Source of the DNA: Cloeon dipterum
Lineage: Eukaryota > Arthropoda > Insecta > Ephemeroptera > Baetidae
Assembly: GCF_949628265.1 (NCBI RefSeq)
Contig: NC_088786.1
Span: forward strand, 11,842,001-11,906,000
DNA: 64,000 bases
Reading direction: 5' to 3'
The notes beneath the pieces are model-generated. The model was not told where the DNA came from. It searched no databases and worked only from the letters and a program-made list of their open reading frames with translations. Position 1 is the stretch's first letter, and every line of letters begins with the position of its first letter. Positions 11,476-25,400 of this stretch are shown here, in pieces. The translations under genes were made by a program, and so were the position numbers.

Positions 11476-12674
11476 TTAGGAGAGCATGAAATTGTTAATT
11501 AGTGGTGCCACTCGTTCAGGGTTGTTAAGGTGCACATGATGACTGCCCTGGACGACTTCACACTCTAATCTGGAGGTAGATTCCTTGAGGATTTCTACAG
11601 ACTCTTCATACTCTTTTTCAAGCTTGACCTGCATCCCCGGGTCAGCATGTATGTTTAGCACATGACACTTGATCTGCTTGCCAATGGCCATCAACATGTC
11701 TGGCGTAAAACGTTTGAATGAGTCTAATCTAATTCTTGGGTCATAGGTGAAGACGAATTTTTCCGGGTTGGTAGTTGAAAGTCTTGACCCTCTCTTAAGC
11801 AAAATGTTAGTTGACTTGATGCTGGGACTCATAAAGGCGCCCTTCTGCTGCCGTTCAACTAGCTCTGAATAAGTGAACTCCGGCGGCTGCTGTTGGATGA
11901 GTTTCTTCTCCACGTTGAGCAAGCTGTCTATGGTTTCGCCCCAGTCGTCAGCCAAGTCTTTGGGGTGGCTCAAAATTCGCGCTCGACCGCACTCAATGCT
12001 CACATACTTGTGCACAGCTTCTGGATATAAGCCAGCGTAGGCGTAGCCAATAGAACTGCCCAGAGAGTGGCCCAAAATGGAAATTTTGTTGAAGCCATAG
12101 TGCTTGACAATTTGCCGCAACGCCACAATAGTGTCGGGGTAGTGGGCGTTAACTCCAATTGGAATGTGAGAGGACAATCCGTGGCCCGGCAGGTCAATAG
12201 CGAGGAAATTGAATTTGAGCAGAGGGGCTAATGTGTCAAAGGTTCCCGCATTATCGCGCCATCCGTGAATCGCAATCACTGGAATTTCTTCTGGCTCGCC
12301 CCATTTTTTGCCTGAAAAATTAAAACTCATGGAAAGAACCCCCAAAAATATTGTGTGCCAACAGTGGGAACATTTATGAGGGATAAATTTTAAATAAAGC
12401 GTCAATGCATAAATAAATATTCACCTGCAATATGTCCCCAAGGCACTGGAATTCTAACTTCTTCGTACTTTCTCTCTTCATTTCTTGTTTGATCTAGACT
12501 AGAGCAATTTCTCCTTGTTTGATTTCCCTGCAAAGGAACCGTTTTCCAGCTTTTACTCCACCTGCCAAGTATTTGGCCTCCTTTACACACGCTCTAGAAA
12601 AATAAATAAAATTTTTACCTCAATATTTTGATTAGTCGCTACGGTGTTGTACTTACCAAATGTCTAACAATCAT
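11476..12674 (-). CDS. Serine hydrolase-like protein (SERHL/kraken family), intact paralogue
   Basis: Minus-strand exons 12674-12657, 12593-12425 and 12311-11476 join in phase to give 340 aa. The N-terminus (MIVRHLSVCKGG, then many Arg, Lys and Ser with few acidic residues) looks like a mitochondrial targeting peptide. The family signature VRIPVPWGHIAG ends exon 2. Exon 3 carries the alpha/beta hydrolase fold: HGWRDN, DLPGHG, nucleophile elbow GHSLG with S145, and GSHHVHLN near the C-terminus. Substrate is not known for this family. Kept under half identical to its two neighbours by eye (for instance KKWGEPEE against KWWGP), it seems the oldest branch. Its first two exons may also serve the two downstream paralogues. 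Confidence 0.92.
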
Positions 12675-13268
12675 GACTGCCTGATTTGAATTAATCCAAT
12701 CGCACTGGCCTTAATATCTCGTGCTGAAACTAGACTGTGCTCATGAGCTGCAATTGCAGTGTCACTAAAAATAGCAAGTCAAGCTGTTATTGTCTAGAGG
12801 AGTCCACTGAGCCGACCTGATTTTCAGAACATGCATGAAATCTAAAAAAATAACAACAGTATTTTTTAATATTTTAGAGAAATAATCGAACTAAAAATTA
12901 AAAATCGAAATAGTGAAAAAATCGAAAAAATCATCCAGGGATAGCATACCTTGCTATATAATAATGTTTGGTCATCGGCTGCAATTTGACGAGCAAATTG
13001 ATACCTCGTGGTAATCGTGGTTTTTAATCCTGCAGCAGATAAGAATGAATGGAAGTTGGAAAAAATAAACCTCCTAGCAATTTTATAGCTATCAAATGGT
13101 ACTCACAGAGGTCACTGCTGTTCTTGCTCTGCTATTCATTCTTTTATAAATTTAAGTCTTTTGTCGTTTACTCTATATACCGCAGCACCGTCGTCTGTGC
13201 AGTGCACTCTACAATCGATCGACCAATGAAACTGAGAAGCGGGAGTCTGCATGGGGATGGTCTAGTAC

Positions 13269-13358
13269 TAGTGGTTAATGGTAATGGGCGTAATGGTTGT
13301 TAAATACTCGCTACTCGCCTTCCTGCGGTGTAATGGTATATATAGCGAGTTCGATCCC
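13269..13358 (+). repeat. Possible tRNA-derived (pol III promoter-like) element
   Basis: TAGTGGTTAATGG at 13269-13281 resembles a tRNA A box, and AGTTCGATCCC at 13348-13358 resembles a B box. They are about 80 nt apart, more than in an ordinary tRNA, and no cloverleaf is apparent, so a SINE head or a tRNA relic is the most that can be said. Confidence 0.22.
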
Positions 13359-15459
13359 ACTTTTCCAACGTAGAATGCGGCCAAAGAGGGCTTAAAACGT
13401 CATGACCGACTGCTGCTTGGAATTTGAATTATTGTGTGAATGTATGTGGTTTCCAGGGAGAAGTTACAAATATGTTGAAAAATGAGCGCTTGTGTTTTGC
13501 TAGTTAACATGGAATATGTACTTTCGTAATGAGGACAAAATGTAACTTTCTTGCATAAAGGGCTCATGTTGGGGCGTGTTTGCTAGAAACAATAAACTCT
13601 AATAAAGTCAAGTGAAATTCTGAATTGTTATTAAAAGTTACACACAGTCAAATCGCAAAGGAAATTTGTTTGCATTGCAATATATTATTCTCATCACAGC
13701 TTTAACAAGTAAAAATGGTTGGATGTTTACGCATGGATTAAGTGATATTATTCTGTCATAATAATTACTACTCATAATTTATTCGTTAAACCCGCCTAGA
13801 CTGTATTGTGTGACTTACTATTAATTGCCCTATAGTATCAGCAATATGATATTAAGCATCATTGATTATTAATAAACTCGATAATTGCTCTAGTGGTCAC
13901 ATATTCATGTCATCGGCACTATTCGGTATTACTAATATTAGAGCGACCATGAGTTAGGCAGCCCTGTCAGAAACATAAAAGCCGCTCACGCGAGATTAAA
14001 ACTGAACATAATCTTTGTTGCAGAAAGTCTGTTAATATCCTCTCACAACTAGTTTCAGCTCAACTAGTTTGTTAAGCCAAAACTAATAATATAAGATGGA
14101 AAGATATTAAATCTGACTTTCTGCACAAGGAAAATTTATCGTTTGAACCACGCAGTTAAACGTACCTCGAGTGGGACATTGATATAGGATTTCAAAAATA
14201 ATATCTTTTGGGAGTTTTTCTAACAAATGATATTGAACTCATTTTGCCAATTTCTTTCTGAAGGACAATTTTTGTGGTGCTTTGCTCTTGAAGTATTATA
14301 GTTTGCCTCCCGAAAAAATATCTCATAATCCACAGGTGCAAGGAGCTAAATCCATTTGGAAAGACTGACGACGCTGTTGGAGCTTATACTTTGATGCAGA
14401 ATTAACCGAGAGCTCTTAAAAACTCTTTTTAAACACACATTGTGCTTGGCATGTTGCGGGGTACGGTTGGGTCTTAAAAGCCTCTCTGTAAGCCACACAC
14501 TGCGATATAGAGAGGCGACGATAGCAGCATTCCAACAGCGTAGCCTGACTGCGATGAGAGCCTATTAGGTTACAGGGCGGATGAGCTGAACAGGTCTGGG
14601 AAATTGGTCTGAGGTTCTGAGGTGGGCCTATTAACAGGGGAATTATCGTGCGACCGTTCCATTAAGCTCGGCCGTGTGTTCCTGCACATCACCTCTGAAA
14701 TCATGATAAAAATCTGTGATACGAGAGAAATAAAACTAGCCTGTACTGCTGCGCTGCCAAAGAAGACTATGAATGAACAATGAGGCGCGCACGAGTCTCA
14801 AAAAGCAGCGAAATATACAGTAGTTGCCAAATGAGTCGACGTGCGGTGGAGATAAAAAAAGCGGCAGTGGCCTTTGTTGGAAAAGGCGCCTGGTGAAAGT
14901 ATGGTTCCACAAACGGAGAAAAGCAAAAGCGAGTAAAAGCAAATGAGGGAAAAAGGAAGGGAAAACAACTGCCGAAAAGCGCTCACGGTTTGCATCTGAG
15001 AGAACGCGCACCCATATGCCATAGCGTGCATGAAAGAGAATAGTGTGTGCGGTCGAGGCTGTCTAAGTAAGAGCGGTTTTTTGTTCATCGTGTGGTCAAA
15101 GTTTTTAGGTTCCTCTGTGGTGCATTGGTAAGAAACTATTTTTTTCTACAAACTGATTATAATTTGGTGATCTTGTCGGGTAAAGTTGATTTGATACAAG
15201 GAATTTTAAGACCATGTTGAAACATTTCCGCTTCTACTTCCGTAAGTCTTCCATTACATTTTTGGTCATTTAATAAGTTAAATTGTTAGCAAAAGATGAA
15301 TTTTAAAGTTCACCAGGCAAAGCGGAAAACAGAAATGAAGTAAATTTTCCCAAAACTGTCTCTAGTTCCGGAAAAATAATCCCTATCCTTCGTGAGCTTC
15401 CTGACGAGTCAAGGACATTATTCCTGTTTTTAATTTACGATTCTTGTCCTGCATCGCTT

Positions 15460-15786
15460 GTTGAGTACGAAGGGACCGGGAAGGAGGGGGGTTGGTTGGT
15501 TGGTTTGTGCGACAAGTGCGACGCCGGGGAAGCAGCGTGCGCTACTTGGGCCGCGGCGCGCGTTCTCCTTCCCACCGCCGGCGCGATCCCTCTACTTGGC
15601 TGCTGCTGGGGCTGCTGCAGCTGATGCTGTTCAATTGGCTGGCTCGCCAAGTGAGTCCGCGAGTCCAGTCGGTCGCTAGTGGCTTGGCGAGCACGGCCAA
15701 CACAGCTCGCTCGCGCCTCGCTCACGCGTGTCCTTCACTCTGAATTGGCCGCTCGTCGAAAAGACCGGTTCTCGCGCAACGCCCAG
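15460..15786 (+). promoter_or_regulatory. GC-rich island, candidate promoter and 5' non-coding exon
   Basis: This segment is far richer in G+C and CpG than its surroundings and ends at a good donor, CAG|GTAAAC (15786/15787). No long coding frame with family resemblance is present. It could be the distal first exon of the GPCR, which would give an intron of about 16 kb. No transcript evidence is available. Confidence 0.3.
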
Positions 15787-18700
15787 GTAAACTATTCTTC
15801 TTCGTTCTGTCTTTTGCGTGCCTTCCGACTTTTCCGGAAGAGCGGACACGTGTTTTGGTCGGGCCGAACACGAGTCGAAATAGTTGTCAGCGCGGCACAT
15901 GACGTGTGTTGGCCGCGTGCTTTGTTGTGAATTCGTCGGCTTGCTAATGTGGGACGCGAATTCTCTCTCTTGCTCTCTCATCTCCTCGCCACCTTGATAA
16001 ACAGCTGCAGAAGGGGCAAGTCGCGAAACTCACTCGCGGAAAGCGTTACAAGATTTATATCTCGAGTGTAGAAGTGAGGCGGCTCGCTGCTCGCCAGCAC
16101 GCGATAACTGGAGTCCGGCGCTTCTTCTGGCAAAATAATATTAGCTTCATTGTGCCTAGAGAGGCAAATTGAGCAAGATCCAAGGTAAAGGCGTGTGGTG
16201 ATCGAAGCATTTATTCTCATGACGAAGCTTTCCGCTAGTGGTAACGTGACTGGTGTCTGCGAAAACTAATTCAAGTATTGATAAAAAAGCACTGCGCGTA
16301 CATGCCAGCGGAACAAATTGAATTTTTTCATCCCCCGCACTTGAAGCCGCTGTAACTTCAATGCCAGCCACCATAAAAAGTATTTTCTTTTTATGCCAAT
16401 ATAAATAGTTCTAAATGTTTCACTCATTGGAACTAAAGTTGAGTTAAATGTTTAACTCACGTCTTGCTAATTCCCTTTTAATTTACTATCTAAAAATGTG
16501 CTGTATACGATATAGCAATTAATAAATTGTAAAACACCCAAATTTTCAGTGTCCTATTGATTGTTGCCCTTTTCTTGCAACAGAGAAATTCGCGTTTCGT
16601 TGTTGAAAGTTGCGCAATTTTTCCGCTATACCAGCACAAAATTGAAAATTTAAACTGAAATAAATAATTAAAAAGTTTATTTTGCAAATCAAGTATATCC
16701 CGTTCAGTAAAACTCACAAAATATTTATGATAGAAGGAGTTGTTGTTTCCACAACACTATCATAGGCTTAAAAATTATGCGGAGAAAATAAAAACAAAAT
16801 CGAATATAATTTCCGGCAACCCATGAAATAAATTATATATCATTTTGGTTAGTTATAACAGAATTTCGCAACCTTGACAGGCGCTATAGACTGATGCATA
16901 CTTTATATTCTGTGATATTTAGCATTTTGCCTTTAGCAAAGAGTTCTATAACTCGCACTCGACGCTTCAAAAATTTTTGATCGACCACCAGTATTGAATC
17001 GGAAAATTAGTCTCGCCCGATATTCGCACGTGTTTGTGTGTGGGATGAAAATGCTTTGGAAGCTGGCAGCAGAGCGGGCACAAGTATTCGAAGCAGTCCA
17101 AGTACGCGAATATTATATTTGCGTGCTAGTCGAGATGAGGCCGTCGCGCTTCAGCTCGCATTGTTCGGCGTTTTCAGTTGAGAGCGGGGTGAAAAATTCA
17201 GGAACCACCGCGCGCGCGTTCAGGCCCGGCGGACAGGTGTCGTATATGTATTTCATTGCCATTTCCGCCTGCAGTGTGTTTATATTATACGTGTGAGCAC
17301 GTAAAATTCCTTAAACAAAATTCAACCGGTTTGACGCACGCCCAACGCGCCACCCTTTCCATGAAGAGCAGGCAGATATGAAAAATGGAGGAGCTCCAAC
17401 AGCGACATAAACAAGCTAAATAAATAACGAATTTCGACACTGACTCATTCTAAACAAAACGAAATGCCAGTGAATCTTTAAATCTGAAGGAAGGATTCGT
17501 TCTATTTATACATATAATATTCGTCTGTCATCAAAAGAACTTGACATTGGCTTTTAAAGAGTGGTTTATTTTTTAATAAATTTCTTAATTTCTCTATAGT
17601 CCCGCAACATTGACGTAGGGTTGTTCTTGAAAGTGTGTCACGCATAATGGCCTTAAGAGCCGGATTAATTTAACTACTAAACCTAGCCCTCGACACTGAT
17701 GACGATTTGCTAGTTTACTAACGTGGCTAACACAACAAATAAGTTAACATCAGTAGCAACATGCGGGTCATCGCAGACAGAAAAACTGCAGGAAATGTGT
17801 ATAAATGCGAATGTCGCAATTCACCTTGATGATGATTATTTATAACTCACTCTCCTTTCGTCTGGCAGTGACAACTGTTCAGCGGCCGGGAAAAATATGC
17901 TCGGCGCTTTCAAACCCATGCACACACAATGGACGGGCGTAAAATTTTTTATTCAATACCCTGTTTTCCCGTTTCTCTCTTTTACAATGACAATATAGAA
18001 AGCATATAAAGTGGGAATGCTTGAATGCTTCTCCCCGCGATGACAATATCGGCCCACATCTGCTATTGAAACGTAACTTGGCTTTTTCACATTCGGCAAC
18101 AAGGCAAAAAGCTTTAGAGAGAGACGTCATATAAATACCAGAAAAAGAGAGGCAATCTAGCGCGAGCGACTGTTTTTCTCTTCGCTCCATGTGCTCCCAA
18201 GACGACCTCGGAAAGCGTCTTCAGCTGACGCTAACGAAGGCCCCACCAAATTACTGCCAACTTAATTTTACGAAGTGCAAAGCCGTTGGCCAACCACAAT
18301 GAGCCGACATAATTAAATAGGCACGCACCGAATGCTTAATCGCACGCTATTATTTTGAATGGCTGCTTTTTACTTTGGCAGAATCTCTCTGCATTTGAAT
18401 ATATAGTTACTCCCCTCTTTGTGAGAGTTTCAAGTTGTCTGACTGTGTTTACTGTGCAAACACGTTCAACTTTTAGAAATTAATCTCATTCGTTTAACTT
18501 TGAAAGAGGGCTCTCTTCATTCATATTCAAAAAGATAAATTGCGATTTATATGCCACAATATCTCTCAAAATATCGCAATAGATTCGTTTCTTAATTATT
18601 GCTGTAAGTAAGAAAAGCATTGTGTGTTCCTTCCAAAGTGATATTTATTTAATTATCTGCTCATGGACAATGGACAAGGCTACTCTTTTCGAAATTATCT

Positions 18701-19118
18701 TGATTAAATGAAGAAGCTACGATAATTCATGGCTCTTGGACACCTTCTAGAAATGTGATAGCGTCATTTATCTTTGCAAGGGACGAAAAGCAAATTATCC
18801 CTTTAGAATTTGATGACGCTTTAATAAAATAGCCCGAAATAAAACTCCAAAACTGACATTTTAAGTTGGCTTTTAGCCACGCTAAAGAACCGTTTGATAT
18901 TTCGCTTTAATTGAAATGGAAGGCGTACTTAACAGTGGTTATAATCCGAATCAGGGAAATGTTTAAATATTTCTTGATTATTATTAAAGTTGCGTATCTG
19001 AAAAATTACACCCATGCACTTCAGATAAGTGCGTAAAATTTAAGAATTAGCTCGTTCCCCTCAATCCGTGGTTTCTGTGACTGGTCTTTGACTCTAATTA
19101 AGTTTGAACTGTGTTGCC

Positions 19119-19138
19119 TATTTATTTATTTATTTATT
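19119..19138. repeat. (TTTA)n microsatellite
   Basis: Five tandem TATT/TTTA units form a perfect short tandem repeat in the non-coding region. Confidence 0.9.
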
Positions 19139-19517
19139 CAACTGGACTCATTACTCAAAGTAAAGTAGGTTCAAATATCTTAATATTCAGCGTGTAATTG
19201 GTTGCGAAAAACTTGTTTGTTTTACTTACTCGCGCTAAAAACGCAGCATTAGTTCACGAGGGCAGTAAGTAAATCGCGCACTCATTAGAGCACTCTTGAG
19301 CGACGCGCAAACGATCAGTTGACAGAATTAACTCTCTCTGTTGACTGGTCTGTCGCACTTGGTTAAAGGACAACAGGGGCCAAACGCGCCGCTAGCCGGG
19401 TCAATTAATCGGTCAAGGTGCTCGCGCGATAAGAGGACTGTGTTATTTTTGGGTCAACCCTAGCTCTGAGATTTCCATCCATCGGATGCTGGTGGGTGGT
19501 GGCAGGCTGCCTGACTG

Positions 19518-19538
19518 GCCGGCCGGCCGGCGCGCGCG
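19518..19538. repeat. GGCC/CG simple repeat
   Basis: Three and a half GGCC units run directly into a (CG)4 tract, giving a very CpG-dense 21-base core inside a GC-rich island. Confidence 0.85.
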
Positions 19539-22019
19539 ATTCTCTTGTGCACCGACCAGACCAGCATCATCACATCGTGTGTCAACAGCTGCCGCTGTTC
19601 CGATGATTTGATTGCCTGTGCGACCAAAGCGTGCAGATGTTGAAACCCCTCATTCTTTCATTTCCGTGTGGTCGCCAAACAAGTGCATAAAACCGATTGT
19701 CCAAATTAAAAGAGGAAAGATGAAGGCTCGCCTGTTTTGAAAGAACGAGCAATCACAGCAGTCCTTTGTTTCTCACTCTTGATTGTTTCTTAGTTGTGTA
19801 GGAGGAAGCGCTGACTGAATGCAAATGATTTTACTCTAGTGGACAACAATAGGTTGATAATTGTGCTCGAGAAACGCACACAGCAACTATTTTACTGAAC
19901 AATTAACGGGGAAAGTTTATAAACTCGGATTGTGAAGTTCCAATATGCTGGATGAAATTCTCTTTAGCCTACAGAGAAAATTAGCTTAGAAGTTTGATGA
20001 ATAGAACTCAATGCAAAAATAAATTATGTACCAGTTGTTTTTATTGGTATCATAAAAATGATTTAATGATTTTGAAAAATAGTAAAGTTGTGCCGACAAC
20101 CTGACTTTTTTTACTGTGTCAGTCCTTCCGATTTGTTTTCTCTATTTCTTTTCGTGATCTTGCATACACACTTCATGGAACTTTTTATTTAACGGCGATG
20201 ATAATTAAGCAAGTCACTAAGAGAATCCAAAGAAAACTTCCGTTGATGGACATAATTAGAGCTTGTTTATTGTTCTTCGATCGTGATCGTTTTTCATTCA
20301 CCCTTTTACCTCTATCCGTCTATTACCGCTACCCTTGTGCTGTCGGCTGCTAAATTTGAGCATGCCATTACACAACCACTGCCTTAATCCGCCAAATCCA
20401 ATCCGTCGGTGCTGTGACAAATTAAATCTTCTGAACGTGATAAAAGTTTCATTCGTTTTCTTCCGCTTTTCCGCAGGCGTCTGCAGAAAGAGCAAACTTT
20501 GTGTGTTATCAACTGATTGGAGTTGGATTGATGTTGAGCGGCGGAAACTTTTATACTAATACACGTGTTTCTCTCTTCACGCTCCGCGGATAAGCAATCG
20601 GAAGCGGAAACTTTCGCGATTGACGATTTCCAATTCGTTTTTCTTCCGCCGATTTGTGATTCCATCAGCATCTCCCCCGACGCGCGGTATGCCGGCCGCT
20701 TTCTGATGGCTCTAGGAATCCCGCAAATTGCTGCCAATTTTCGAAATTGAATGGAAGCCTTATGAAAATGAGCAAGGGCGACTTGTTGCCATTGCTATAA
20801 TGATTTTGCGGCTCAAACTAGGTCGCATGGGCGTATGGCACAGCAGTTTCATCCAGATCCAACTTTTCCCTGCCGGCTCTATTTGGAAAAAAACCCATCC
20901 ACATAAAAAGTTATCACTGCGCTGTGATAAAAGTATATCCGTCGCCGAGAATGTGAAAATAAAAGCTCCATTTAATGAGAAGTTTTATTCCAACACTCAA
21001 CTAAACGTTCGCACTCATTAATCAACAAAGAATATATGTTTTAAGCTAAATGCGATTAGACTCAAGCGAGTAATTCACGCTGGTTTGATTTAAACTGCGC
21101 CGCAGCACTGCCGTTAATTTCTCGTAAAGCTCCCGTTGGTTGCCAGGCGCGGGAACGATATAGGGTAAAATATTCGAACTGACAGGCAAGGTGAGCGAGT
21201 TTTATCTTCCGGATTTAGGTAAAGCTTTAGAGTGGGGATACCACTTTTATCGGGTGAATTGAATTCGAGCGAAAAATTAAATTAAATTATCTAGCAATAC
21301 GTTATTGCAGCACACCTGTCCTGTTTTGGCAATGACACGACCATCAAATTTAATGTATGGCGCAGCTGCCTCTCTTGTGAAAATCGGAACACGTTTTGGG
21401 GTGCTGCAGGGTATAACGCATGCCCTAACAAAGTTTCATCGGGATGTGGCTTCACTTTGCCATCACTTATGCTTTTGTTAGTCGGATGTTCCTAATGGTA
21501 TTCTAATTGTACGTGCCTTTTGATAACATACACAATACATGCAAATCCAATTGAAATCCAGCGAAACGAGAAGAGACGCGCCCCAACACGAGTTAGGTGG
21601 GAAAAGATATTCTCCACTAAAGACTGCTCATCCTCCATGTGAGATTGGTATAATACAGTAGAAATGTAATTTGGCTTTCTCAATGAAAGTTTGGAACATT
21701 TCCAAGTATTTGTGAGAAATATGATAATTAGGTTCAGAACTCTAACCCTCTTACTAGTTCTTCACACCATTATTTTCATTCAAATTATTTATCTTTGGAT
21801 AGAGTTGTTGGTAGAGCTATGGTTATGAATATTTTTCGTTATCAATATTAATTTTCAAGTCACATCAAATGCGTCCATGAAACGCCGAAATTTATTTCGA
21901 TTTCGTGACCAAAATATTTACTCAAAAAGTTTGCCTCAAAAATAGCAAGCAGTAAATCAGAGTCCAAGCAGTTTATTATTTTGGTCCATAAAAGCGACCA
22001 GGTTCAGTTATGGAACACT

Positions 22020-22450
22020 GCGTGCGAACATTTCAGCAGGTGCCCGCCCGGGCGCTAAAGTGAGTAAAAGCCGAGCGCAATCACGCAGACACACAACGAG
22101 CGGCGCGCAATAACAGAGGAGAGTGAAGCAGCCGCGACTGCGGAGGAGCAACTTTTTAAAAATTGCCGAGCAATCTTTGGCGAGCAGGCTTTTGTGAGGT
22201 TGCCCACTTTGTGGATTGCTCGATTCTGCCAGCCCGCGCTCTCATCGTCGCCGCGCTGAGACAAAGAGCGGATTATGGATTAAACCGGCGGCGGGCCGCG
22301 GATATAGCTGGCGGGCGGCAAGGCGTGCACTGACTGACTGTGCAGCCAGAGCAAAACTCACACAGCCTCACACGCTCCCTTGGGCTCGGCGTGCACAGTC
22401 CGCTCCCCCCGCCGTGCCGGGATGATGTCCCAACCGCGCAGCCCAAGTCG
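22020..22450. promoter_or_regulatory. GC-rich island, possible promoter
   Basis: A CpG-dense block of about 430 bp contrasts with AT-rich flanks. A donor-like AAA|GTGAGT occurs on the plus strand at 22059/22060. Open frames on both strands look compositional rather than coding. Confidence 0.25.
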
Positions 22451-25400
22451 TGGGAGGGTTGAATTAATTATTCAATCTGTTCTGTTCTGTTCACTCGCGC
22501 ATCTCTTGTCTGTTGGTATATCTATTACACCGACAAACGTCTGCGTGTTTCCCGCTGCATGCATTCAATTACTCAAGGGCTTAAGAATTTAATCGCCAGC
22601 TAGACGGCTTCCCGTTACTGCTCTGCGCTTTTTTAAGTGTTCTCTTTAATGATTTTATATTTAAACGACGAGAAAAATTGGTCCATCAGCTTAAAATCGT
22701 GCAAATAGAATATTTCCACGAATTAATTAAAATATTGGGGTTTAGATTTTATGCGTTGGCATTTTGTATTAAAATTTTAAAGAAATTGCTTCTTGAAAAC
22801 TGAAGTTAACTCCCACTAAGCCTTTAAATTCAAGTAACACAAAAACACTTCTCATTCCTAAGTTTTTAAACAAAGGTTTCTTCGAAGTTTGCAGAATTTG
22901 TGTGTTAGTGCGGAAAGTAGATAGTTTGCACATGTGAAAATGTGATAATATAAGAGATGTTTTAGTTTTTGCAAAAACCGCTGCAACATAAAAACCAGTA
23001 TTACTGCTCCACTGGTGAATATGTGCGCAAAACATTTTTAAAATTCACGGCGCAATGTGCTTCTGCTATATGGTGGGAAATTGAGAGTCGCGTGTTGCAG
23101 TGTCTTACAAGACTGGTGGCGAATTCGTTCCAGCAAAATCGCTCCAGCCATGCACGGCTCTTGCCCGGGGGTAGCAGCAGTGAACGTGTTTTCCATAAAT
23201 TCGGTAAATTACTGTATACAAAATTGCGCGCGTGAATATTCGTCGTAACTCATTTGGTTGTCTCTTTTTCCTACGTGTATAATTTGTTGCGACCAAATTA
23301 AATTATTGCTGAACTCATTCTTTTTTTTTAATTTCGCTTGATGATGAGGAAATTTACTGTTGTTTGTACTATGCCTCGTTGTCATTTTAGTACACCTGAA
23401 CAAGATCTCATGAAAACAAATGGCGAAAAGTCCAATAAAAACGGTAATGGCACGCCTAATTGTAAGACAAGGAGCTAAGTAAGACGAAGCCCCGCAGCTC
23501 CCGGAGAGAAGAACTCTTCTCGCAAGGTTATCAATCTTTATTCGCTTGACACAGGACGCGCAAGTATATAATATGTTTCGAAACTCGTGCCCACGCTGCA
23601 AAAACAACAACTTCCAGACTGATTAATCTACATGCGCCGTCGATGATGGCACGAACTTGGTTTTTGCCCCGGCAATCCAATTTCGCTCCACTTTTACGAG
23701 ATCAAAAATGATTAGGTGCAATTTTACGCATCAGGTGCGTTTGCTCGGTGAGATACAGAAAGTTATCAATGTGCTGCAAAAAACTTTATGGCGAGAACCG
23801 CGGAAGCTGAGAAACGAGGAGTGCAGATTGCCAAGCAGCCAATTTGAATACAATCTGTGCAGCGACCCACCCACGGCTAGTGATCAAAGGCTCGAAAATT
23901 TGATTGTAGCAAAGAGCGGAAGGCGTGCACTTGACCTTCGAGCCTTCGACGCACAAGCCATGATATAAGGCGGCTGGTTTGTTATGCCTCCATAATGCCA
24001 TATCATAGAGTAAGTCACGTGCGCCTCGCACATAAATTTTCGGATTCACTGAATTAGCCCACACCGCCCAATTGTTTAAAAGCGATTTTGATAAAAGCTT
24101 ACCGAATTTACCACGAATCATTTGTTTATCTCTCACTTATTGTGCGCATACGCGCGTTTTTCTGCACAATAACACGTTTGCCGATTCATTAGTATTCAGC
24201 TAACGGCCGGCTTAATTTCGATTTGATGCTCGCAGCACTGGCGTGATTGAAACGGACCTTATGGCCACCACATCAATAAGCCCAAACGCGACGTGGGACG
24301 AGCAGACAAATATTTTGACAGCAACGTGCCGAAATTGCCTTTTTTATTCACGTCGCCAGCGGCCCTTATTGTCAGCTGATCCGACTCTCGAAATGAAATT
24401 GGCTTGCGAAACAGGAAGGTACTCTGGTTGAGCGCGATGGAGTTTGCGGAGAAATGAAGTCCGCCCGATATTTACATATTGTAATTTGCCCGAGCGGAAC
24501 TTTGTACCGAAATATCTGTGAATTTGAATTGCAGACACGCTCGCTTCATGAGGCGAGCGAAGAAAAAGTTGCGGTACCAAATTAGGGCTTTTAAGTAATG
24601 CTGAACGGAGATGACGTGCTTCGGCGCCAAAACAATTTTCAGCTTGATAGCTTTTTTAATTAGGCTGGCATGTCACCCGCCGCAGCCGAGGAATATGCAT
24701 ATCGGGCCAAAGTCAATATATATGCGCCGAGTGCTGGGTATGGGTAAGGCTGCCTCTGATCGCTGTGATCGCCCGCCTCCCCCGCCGCAGCCGTGTGACT
24801 GCGCATAGTAATCGGGGATGCATTGTGTCTGTGCACAGTAATGAAAAATCCGGAGCCTGCTGATTAGAGAGCGCGCGGGTTTAATCGACTGCGTGTCTCA
24901 CTGGCAGCTTTTTCACAGCGAATAACACACACGCCGACTTTTCCGCGCTTATATATGTGTGTGTGTACGGATTTAATTCCTCTTTGTGAGGCGGGGACAC
25001 GGGCATTCAGTGACTTTTCGACTGACACCCGCACCGATGGCGAACTAAATGGAAAATGCTCTATGTCACTTTGCACGCGACTCAAAGAGCTCGTTTTAAT
25101 TATCCTTAGTAACACTCGTATGGTTATAAAACTGGATGAGGTGAAATTATTCAATATGACTCAAAAACAACTCGACGTATTTTATTTAATCTGCAAATAT
25201 TATATGACTTCAACTTCCTTATTATAGTGTTTGAAAAACAAAATGTTCAAATCCCCTTCTTTTGGAAACTAAGACGCTTGTCGTTTTTGAGGCGAATCGT
25301 CTAATTTAATAAAAACTCATCCCTCCTATTCTGAGATAGAGTGAAAACCGTCTAGTGGATCCTTGATATTAATAACAAGACTGTACTTCCTTCTGCTCCT

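Noticed and set aside
25241-25260. B-box-like GTTCAAATCCCC
   Set aside because: No A box or cloverleaf lies upstream, so it is not a tRNA gene.
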